DNA from: a bacterium
GTDB taxonomy: Bacteria; Krumholzibacteriota; Krumholzibacteriia; Krumholzibacteriales; WJIX01
DNA length: 32,926 nucleotides
Reading direction: 5' to 3'
Assembly: GCA_014730075.1 (NCBI GenBank)
Contig: WJIX01000272.1
Coordinates: forward strand, 1-32,926
This document shows, piece by piece, positions 26,384 through 32,926 of the stretch (positions are counted from its first letter, which is position 1; the number at the start of each line of letters is the position of its first letter). The notes below the pieces were generated by a model, which did not search any database, was not told where the DNA came from, and saw only the letters and a list, made by a program, of their open reading frames with translations. The translations under genes were made by a program, and so were the position numbers.

Positions 26384-28903
26384 TCAGAAATATATATTCA
26401 CTCCGAATGCTGGCACTACCGAGAGCATACGGTAATAGCTCTTCCTGGAATAATCCCTGTTATACTGCAGGTTGAAGTAATTATGGTTGTTGGTGACATT
26501 CATCACCTCGGCAAAAATGACCGCCCTTGAATATTTCCACTCCATGCGCAGATCGAGCCGGGAATAGGGAGGCAGGAGCGCGGACATCTTCCTGCCCTCG
26601 GAAGCGACATAATATCCCGGGGCCGCTTCCTCGACCTCCCCAATAGGGGTATATGGTTTCCCGCTGTTATAACTCCATTTCAAAATCAACTTCATATTAT
26701 CGGTTATCGCTCTTCTTCCTTCCAGAAGCAATGAGTGCTTCCTCTGATAAGGGGAACTATACCAGTAAGATGGGACAGTTACAGCCTCCAGCAGCCCCGC
26801 ATTCTCTTCTCTCCGGTCCGGCCTGAAGGTCAGCATGAAGGGTCCGTCACGGCGCTGTGAACTGGTGTAGGCGTATTTGATCAGACCGCCCCAGTTCCTT
26901 CCCTCTCTCTTCATACCGATATCGAAACCGTAACCCCTTCCCTTACCGCAGTTCTCAAAGCGTACCGGTTCGGTCTCCACCAGGAGGTCCCATTCCCTTC
27001 TGGCGAATCCGTTGATTTCAAGGGAGAGGTTATCTCCCAGAACCTGACGGAGCCCCGCGGTGACCTCAGCGGCCTTCTCCACACCGGCGCCCTCACCCGC
27101 CGAAGCAGGATTCCCGAAATCATCCCTGGTATCCCTGGCGAAGATACCGCCTGAGAGGCGCAGGGTTCCCCCTCCCGAAAGAGCTGTCATAACCGATATG
27201 GAAGGCGAGATGAAAAGGTCATTGCCGGAGAAATGCTCCAGGCGCAGTCCCGCCCTCAGGGCCGCTCCACTTCCAGCCCAGGTCAGTTCCCCGTATCCGG
27301 CCGCGTAACACCATTCCCGGTAACCGTTCTCGATAAACTCCCAGCCGTCAGCCTCCGCTCTCACCGCGGAGTTCTCATTTCTGCTGGCCAGCCAGAATCC
27401 CCTTCCGAAGCGGAGATTACACCCTATCCCGGAGTAGGAGGTGTAAAGCCCGGTCCGGATCTTTCCTCCCGAGTAACCCCTCTCCATGTCAAGGCGGAAA
27501 GTCCCTCTTGCTCCTGACCAGTGCATGCTTTCATCATCGCTTCCGGTAATATCAAAATCAAATGAATATGGCTGCCATCCCAGGGTAACCCTGGGCACCC
27601 ACACTCTATCCTCTCCCCTGCGGTAGAAGGCCAGGTAGAGGGCATTCATATCTCTGTGCCAGTTGAGTACGGGAGTTTCTTCAGGCCCGGGCGCGACCTG
27701 GTCAGCCTGCATCCTGGAATTGTCACCGGAAATAACCAGGCCGAGCTTCAGGTAGTACTCATCACCCAGAGTTTTTACCATATTCCCCTGAAGGTCGTAG
27801 AAGTTGGGAATCTTCATTCCACCATCTCCCCCCAGGGAATTATATATCAGGTCGATATAGCTTCTCCTGGCCAGGAAGGAGCTGTAGATGTCATATATCG
27901 AATTCTGCGAGGAAATGGAAGAACTGAGCACTCCCATTGAGAAAGTGCTCCCCGCTCCGGGCTGGAGGCCATCGCTGGTCTCTACCTCCACTACCGCCCC
28001 GGTTCCCCCGAAGCTGGAGGCGGAATATGGAGCACGCGAAAATGAAAAACTCTTGATATTGGCCGGATCGTAAATGGAGCACAGCCCCCCCAGGTGGTAT
28101 GGAGAGGGGAACATCAGCCCATCCAGAAAAAAGGCATTTGCGTCCGGGCTGGAGCCGTGAATACTGAAGCGGCCGTCGAAATCGCTGGATGATGAAAGAG
28201 CAGGATTTTCCTTGAGAGATTGAAGCGGGTCTACCTGAGACATGGCGGAAGCGGCCATAACCCCGGCATCTATTTCCAGCTTCTCGAAGCTCATCCGCTC
28301 AGTTTCGGCCGGTTCCCTCTCTCCCGATACCCGGACCATTGGCGCCCGGTAAAGACGTTTATCCAGGGGTATAATTACAAGGGCCCCGGATGAATCTATC
28401 TTACGGGTGGCGGGAAGATAGGAAACATGTCCTATCCTTAAAAGGTTATTGCCGCGGCCTGGCGGATGCTCAATCCTGAAGAAACCCCTGGAATCGGTGA
28501 TAGTCACGGTTCCGGCCGCCGGCAGTTCAACCGAGGCCATAACCACCGGTTCGCCGCTCTGAAAATCTATTATTCTTCCGTAGATATAATCGTTACCGTC
28601 ATCCGTCCCCACCGCCAGATATTCTCTGAAGATATCGGAAGCTCCGGGACTGTCACCTGACTCAGCGGTGGGGACAGATTTCGGGTTTTTCGCAGTCACT
28701 CTGGCCAAGGACCGCGAATCGCCCCGGCTATCGCGGGAACAGCCGGCGACGGTAAATCCGCTGCGTTTCAGCGAACTATCAGGAGGCTGGAATAGTTTAT
28801 CCGAACTGCCGTGGCTTACGGTTTGAGCTCCACAGTCAAGCACCGGCAGAGAGGACAGAATTATCCCCGCCATAATATATTTAACTACACCTGGTACGGG
28901 CAT
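26384..28903 (-). CDS. TonB-dependent outer membrane receptor with N-terminal carboxypeptidase-regulatory-like domain
   Basis: IYGRIIDFQSGEPVVMASVELPAAGTVTITDSRGFFRI; plug FDGRFSIHGSSPDANAFFLDGLMFPSPYHLGG; barrel with YSRLDLRMEWKYSRAVIFAEVMNVTNNHNYFNLQYNRDYSRKSYYRMLSVVPAFGVNIYF. Confidence 0.85.
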   Translation of the reverse strand: MPVPGVVKYIMAGIILSSLPVLDCGAQTVSHGSSDKLFQPPDSSLKRSGFTVAGCSRDSRGDSRSLARVTAKNPKSVPTAESGDSPGASDIFREYLAVGTDDGNDYIYGRIIDFQSGEPVVMASVELPAAGTVTITDSRGFFRIEHPPGRGNNLLRIGHVSYLPATRKIDSSGALVIIPLDKRLYRAPMVRVSGEREPAETERMSFEKLEIDAGVMAASAMSQVDPLQSLKENPALSSSSDFDGRFSIHGSSPDANAFFLDGLMFPSPYHLGGLCSIYDPANIKSFSFSRAPYSASSFGGTGAVVEVETSDGLQPGAGSTFSMGVLSSSISSQNSIYDIYSSFLARRSYIDLIYNSLGGDGGMKIPNFYDLQGNMVKTLGDEYYLKLGLVISGDNSRMQADQVAPGPEETPVLNWHRDMNALYLAFYRRGEDRVWVPRVTLGWQPYSFDFDITGSDDESMHWSGARGTFRLDMERGYSGGKIRTGLYTSYSGIGCNLRFGRGFWLASRNENSAVRAEADGWEFIENGYREWCYAAGYGELTWAGSGAALRAGLRLEHFSGNDLFISPSISVMTALSGGGTLRLSGGIFARDTRDDFGNPASAGEGAGVEKAAEVTAGLRQVLGDNLSLEINGFARREWDLLVETEPVRFENCGKGRGYGFDIGMKREGRNWGGLIKYAYTSSQRRDGPFMLTFRPDRREENAGLLEAVTVPSYWYSSPYQRKHSLLLEGRRAITDNMKLILKWSYNSGKPYTPIGEVEEAAPGYYVASEGRKMSALLPPYSRLDLRMEWKYSRAVIFAEVMNVTNNHNYFNLQYNRDYSRKSYYRMLSVVPAFGVNIYF

Positions 28904-29047
28904 CCTAATCTCTCAGGATACCTTCCGTGGCAGTCAGCTTGATTCTTCCATGGGATTACGGTCTAACCAAATGAGATATGCGACAAAGTTCTTCAACCTT
29001 ACCGCCGTTTTCCGTCTCTCTCGCGGCAAGGCCTTAATCCGGTTCTT

Positions 29048-29077
29048 ATTATACCATAAAACAGCCCGGAACGTCAA
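29048..29077 (-). promoter_or_regulatory. Sigma70-type promoter for TonB-dependent receptor
   Basis: Minus strand TTGACG (29077-29072) - 18 nt - TATAAT (29053-29048); predicts about 138-nt 5' UTR. Confidence 0.65.
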
Positions 29078-29218
29078 GCCTGGCGGGGATATGCACTGCG
29101 TACGGTCAGATCCGTCCCTTTCTCTAAAAAGCGCAGATACAGTTTGGAATAGCTGAGCAGGAAAGAGAGGGGCAAATACACGGCAATATCGTTCTGTCAA
29201 TTAAAGGAGGGCAGTATT

Positions 29219-30748
29219 TTAATCCTCTATTCTTACCTCATTGAGGTAGAATTCATTCACGGGGGAGAAATCGAGCCCCGTTACATTCTTTCCATAGGCA
29301 CCCAGTCTGTGAGGATGGCTGATCAGAATCCAGGGATACTCCTCCTGCAGGACCTTTTCCGCCTGGTCCAGCAGGGACCATATCCTCCTGATTGATACCG
29401 TTTCCCTGGCATCAATTATCAGTGATTCGAAACGTTCCGGTTTCCACCATCTATTGAATTCGTCCTCTGTATTTCCGATCCCGAAAACACATGAATAAAA
29501 ATCGTTGGGGTCTTCGGTGTCCAGGAGCCAGCCGGTAATAAGAAAATCATAATCTACCCTCGGATTCCAGTAATCATTTATGTAGCTCTCCCATGAATCC
29601 GGCCTGACATATTCAACCTTCAGCCCCGCTTCCTCCAGGTAGCCTTTGATCATCCCGGCCAGTTTTTCAGGTTCCGGACAGTAAGGCCTGGGAAATGGGA
29701 GCCCCACCAGCTTGAAACTCCGCTCGCTAACCTGGTATCGGCTGAAAACCATTCTTGCCCTCTCCGGATTGTATGGAACCTCCATCTGCTCTCTCAAGCT
29801 GGATATTGCCGGCGGCAGATAGGTCCTGCATTCCACGGCCTGCCCGTAGAATATATTCCTGATTATCTCTCGACGGTCGACTGCAAGGTTAAGAGCCCGC
29901 CTGAATTCAGCGTTGTCCAGGGGCGGCCTGAACGGGTTGATCAGAATATACAGGGTATTGCTCCCCTTGATAATATCCAGGTCAAGGCCACTGTCGGAAA
30001 TAACCTCATCCGCAAGGGATGGGGGAACCGAATAGAGAACATCCAGCCTTCCTTCCCGCATCAGTGCCACTGCCTCCCCGGGCCCGGAGAGGCAGTGGAA
30101 GGTGGCGCCGTCAAGGGCAGGCTTTCTGCCCCAGTAACCGCGATAGGCGGCGATATGGATCTTATCGCCCCCGTCCCATTCCTGCAGGGTAAACGGTCCG
30201 GTCCCGAGAATAGAGCCGTCCTCACCGGTCTTGGCGGGGAAATTTTTGAGATTGGTAAGCACCTTCAAAAGGTTGGCAGTCCTGACCGGCATGGTGAACC
30301 TTACCTTCATCCTGCTCTCCACTGATGGAACACCGGAGAAATATTTATTCTTTCGTATGGAGTCTACTATATCAAAGGCCGTCAGGGGAGAACCGTCATG
30401 GAAGGTAATCCCTTCCTTTACCTGGAATATCCAGACCTTCCCCCCATCCCGTATCTCCCAGTCCCGGACCAGGTTGGGCTCCACGCTGAAACTGTCAGGG
30501 CTGAACCTGACCAGCCCCTCGAATACATTGTTCTTAAGTATGGCAGTCCCGATGGCATCATTCAATTCGGAAGGATAGAGACATGATGGTTTGCCCCTCA
30601 CCGCAACCTCCAGCCAGTTCTCTTCCGCTCCCGCCGCGGATATCAGCAGGAGAAGCGAGACCGCGGTAACCGCAAAAAGCTGGCATTTTACGGCTTTTTC
30701 CCTTACCATTGACAGTCTAACCAACCTGATTCCTTTTCCTCCTGCCAT
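29219..30748 (-). CDS. ABC transporter substrate-binding protein, family 5 (peptide/nickel type)
   Basis: Signal peptide; VFEGLVRFSPDSFSVEPNLVRDWEIRDGGKVWIFQVKEGITFHDGSPLTAFDIVDSI; NPFRPPLDNAEFRRALNLAVDRREI. Confidence 0.88.
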   Translation of the reverse strand: MAGGKGIRLVRLSMVREKAVKCQLFAVTAVSLLLLISAAGAEENWLEVAVRGKPSCLYPSELNDAIGTAILKNNVFEGLVRFSPDSFSVEPNLVRDWEIRDGGKVWIFQVKEGITFHDGSPLTAFDIVDSIRKNKYFSGVPSVESRMKVRFTMPVRTANLLKVLTNLKNFPAKTGEDGSILGTGPFTLQEWDGGDKIHIAAYRGYWGRKPALDGATFHCLSGPGEAVALMREGRLDVLYSVPPSLADEVISDSGLDLDIIKGSNTLYILINPFRPPLDNAEFRRALNLAVDRREIIRNIFYGQAVECRTYLPPAISSLREQMEVPYNPERARMVFSRYQVSERSFKLVGLPFPRPYCPEPEKLAGMIKGYLEEAGLKVEYVRPDSWESYINDYWNPRVDYDFLITGWLLDTEDPNDFYSCVFGIGNTEDEFNRWWKPERFESLIIDARETVSIRRIWSLLDQAEKVLQEEYPWILISHPHRLGAYGKNVTGLDFSPVNEFYLNEVRIED

Positions 30749-31015
30749 AAGTTAATTCCCGCCTTGGAGAAGACCCTGCCGGAGCTCCGGGTTCATAACC
30801 GTCTCTGAAGATAATAACCTTCAGTACCATCCCCGTTCACACCTGTTCTTATTGTAACCATATAATATCCCTTTCAGCAGAAAGCTGTTATAATATATTT
30901 CGGCCGGGGGCTGCAATTCTTGACACCTTTATGCTGATCATTTTTCAGGAATGGGGGAACTGTCTGCCGCGATATTATGCGCGGTGGATAATGACGTGGG
31001 ATCATTACCTGATAT

Positions 31016-32926
31016 CTAGACAACCTTTATTACCACTATGGTAATGTCATCTTCCTGCTGCCTGTTCTCGGTGAATATTCTTATATCCTCAAGTATCCTG
31101 TCCCTGATCCGCTCCGATGATATAGATTCGGTATCCAGGGACTCGAGAAAGGTCTTGAGCCTGCTGTCACCGTAAAACTGTCCTGAGCGGTTTCTCGCCT
31201 CGATTACACCGTCGCTGAATATGGCCAGTACATCGTCCTTCTCCAAGCTGATTTCATCCTCATCATAGCAGCTGTCCGGGAAAGCGCCCAGAGGGAAACC
31301 GCATCCCTTCCGGTTGAGAACCGAGATCCCCCCCTTCGATTTGAGAATCGGGGGTTTCATGCCGGCGCAGGAAAAAACAGCTCTTCTGTTCGGTAGATCT
31401 ATGGTAAAGAGGGAAAGGGCCGTAAACATCGTATCGCCGGTCTTTTTGTAGATCGATCTGTTTATGGATGTCATGGCATCTTTTGGCGCACTTTCCTGAT
31501 TCAGGGCGGCATTCATCATGCCGCTGGACATCACCGCTATCATGGCCGCCTGCATCGCCTTGCCGGAAACATCCCCCACCACTACCGCCAGCTTCGACCC
31601 GTTATCCCCAATCTGCATGTAATCGAAGAAATCCCCCCCTACTTCGTTGGCGGGTATGCATTTGCCGGATATATCGAAACCTTCCACCACAGGTGGAGAC
31701 TGCGGCATAATCGACATCTGGGCCCGGTGGGCGGTTTCCAGCTCAGCCGCCATCCTTACGTTCCGCACCCTCCTCCTGTACCATATTACCGCAAGTACTA
31801 CGGCCAGCAGGAAGATCGCCGCTCTGAAAGAATTCCTCTGGTAAAGGGGAGGAGTAATGGTTATCCCCAGCGAGATTCCCCGTTCATTCCAGACTCCGTC
31901 ATTATTGGAACCCTTTACTCTGAAGTTATATTCGCCGGGAGGGAGGGTGGTGAAGTTGGCGAAACGTTTCCGGTAATCGGTGTAAATCCATTCATCATTC
32001 AGGCCTTCCATCCTGTAAGCGTACATGTTCTTCTCCGGAGCGGAATACTCCAGGGCGGCGAATTCAAAGGAGAAAATGTAGTCCCTGTGAGAAAGGGTAA
32101 TATGATTACGCCCGGAAATGTACTTCTGCAGGGGAACCTCCCTGTTCATTATCTTCAGCGAAGTGATAACTATATTCGGCTCGAAGGTATTATCCCTGAT
32201 CTGAGCCGGATAAAAAGAGTTGAACCCATTTATGCCCCCGAAAAACATCTCACCCTGATCAGACTCGAAATATGAACCGCCGTTGAATTCGTTGCTCTGC
32301 AGACCGTCCCTCTCATTGTAGTTCTTAAATTCCCCGGTTTCGGGGTCAAAACGGGACAACCCGTTATTGGTGCTCATCCACAGTTTTCCATTCCTGTCCT
32401 CCATCACTCCGTATATCGAATTACTGGCCAGGCCATCTTCTTCGGTAAAGGCGGTAAACCTGCCAGTCCGCGGTTCGAATCTGTTGAGCCCTCCTCCCCA
32501 GGTTCCCAGCCAGAAAATCCCCCCGCTGTCTTCATATATGGAAAAGACAAAATTGCTGTTTATACTGTATTGACCGCCGCTCTCAGTAGTGTAACGAACG
32601 GTCCGCCCCGTCTCCCTGTCGAACCTGTTAAGCCCCCCACCCTGGGTACCCAGCCAGAACCCACCCCGGCTGTCTTCATATATCACCCTTACAAAGTCAT
32701 TACTGATGGTGGAAGAATCTTCAGGATCACTCCTGTACCTTGTAAAATTCCCCGTAACTCTGTCAAATCTGTTCAGTCCCCCGCCATTGGTTCCTATCCA
32801 GATCATCCCCCCGCTGTCTTCATAAATAGACCTGACCTGGTTGTGGCTGATACTGTTACGGTCTCCGGGAATATTTCGGAAGGTAACAAATCTGCCTTCT
32901 TCCCTGTCGGTCATTCTGCATATTCC
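31016..32926 (-). CDS. Membrane sensor: two-component-regulator-type beta-propeller + Y_Y_Y domain + TM + SpoIIE-type PP2C phosphatase (N-terminus beyond window)
   Basis: Reg_prop repeats (IYEDSGGMIWIGTNGGGLNRFD...); PGEYNFRVKGSNNDGVWNERG Y_Y_Y end; TM AAIFLLAVVLAVIWYRRR; PP2C PANEVGGDFFDYMQI, VVVGDVSGKAMQAAMIA, FSCAGMKPP, IFSDGVIEARN, QEDDITIVVIKV. Frame is open to the right edge. Confidence 0.9.
   Translation of the reverse strand, partial: GICRMTDREEGRFVTFRNIPGDRNSISHNQVRSIYEDSGGMIWIGTNGGGLNRFDRVTGNFTRYRSDPEDSSTISNDFVRVIYEDSRGGFWLGTQGGGLNRFDRETGRTVRYTTESGGQYSINSNFVFSIYEDSGGIFWLGTWGGGLNRFEPRTGRFTAFTEEDGLASNSIYGVMEDRNGKLWMSTNNGLSRFDPETGEFKNYNERDGLQSNEFNGGSYFESDQGEMFFGGINGFNSFYPAQIRDNTFEPNIVITSLKIMNREVPLQKYISGRNHITLSHRDYIFSFEFAALEYSAPEKNMYAYRMEGLNDEWIYTDYRKRFANFTTLPPGEYNFRVKGSNNDGVWNERGISLGITITPPLYQRNSFRAAIFLLAVVLAVIWYRRRVRNVRMAAELETAHRAQMSIMPQSPPVVEGFDISGKCIPANEVGGDFFDYMQIGDNGSKLAVVVGDVSGKAMQAAMIAVMSSGMMNAALNQESAPKDAMTSINRSIYKKTGDTMFTALSLFTIDLPNRRAVFSCAGMKPPILKSKGGISVLNRKGCGFPLGAFPDSCYDEDEISLEKDDVLAIFSDGVIEARNRSGQFYGDSRLKTFLESLDTESISSERIRDRILEDIRIFTENRQQEDDITIVVIKVV
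32510..32835 (-). repeat. Tandem beta-propeller blade repeats (about 145-bp period) within sensor gene
   Basis: Recurrent + strand segments '(c)agccaga...ccccc(g)ctgtcttcatatat' near 32521, 32668 and 32812; protein repeats IYEDSxGxxWLGTxGGGLNRFDxxTGxxxxY. Confidence 0.75.

Noticed and set aside
28904-29041. Cobalamin riboswitch before TonB-dependent receptor
   Set aside because: No B12-box (AGYCAGGAGACCTGCC-like) could be recognised in the leader.
28934-29200. 88-aa minus ORF between TonB receptor and solute-binding protein
   Set aside because: Spans the predicted TonB-receptor promoter and 5' UTR; no convincing RBS or motif.
32510-32880. Tandem repeats as a CRISPR or minisatellite
   Set aside because: Repeats are in frame and encode beta-propeller blades.

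Overview
About 33 kb of bacterial chromosome with one dominant minus-strand gene block (1-19.5 kb), a plus-strand efflux operon (19.7-26.4 kb), then minus-strand TonB receptor, solute-binding protein and sensor-phosphatase genes. Family content (PorX/PorY-like pair, a T9SS-type C-terminal domain, a PG0541-family protein) suggests an FCB-group or related candidate-phylum organism; this is inference. Minus-strand genes in window order: folC (truncated at left edge), accD with an in-frame TAA, purine nucleoside phosphorylase, rimI, tsaB, tsaE, porX-like, porY-like kinase, serS, a catalytically degenerate HemC homolog, and an envelope polysaccharide block (wecA/tagO-like, wecB, rfbB, ugd, two gmd/rmd-like SDRs). 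These are followed by a cysteine synthase, a membrane protein + XRE regulator pair, and a decayed T9SS-sorted protein. The most interesting signal is upstream of the cysteine synthase. A near-consensus promoter drives an unannotated 23-aa leader ORF (MRDVTEHVNCCCNPDKYPGCVYR) with three consecutive Cys codons. Mutually exclusive 1:2, 2:3 and 3:4 RNA pairings follow, ending in a strong intrinsic terminator. This reads as a complete cysteine-responsive ribosome-mediated transcription attenuator. Other notable points are the accD internal stop, the pseudo-enzyme HemC homolog without a canonical start, and candidate operators for the XRE pair and the RND operon. No tRNA, rRNA, CRISPR array or transposase was found. 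All calls come from reading the sequence and provided ORFs; no searches were run.
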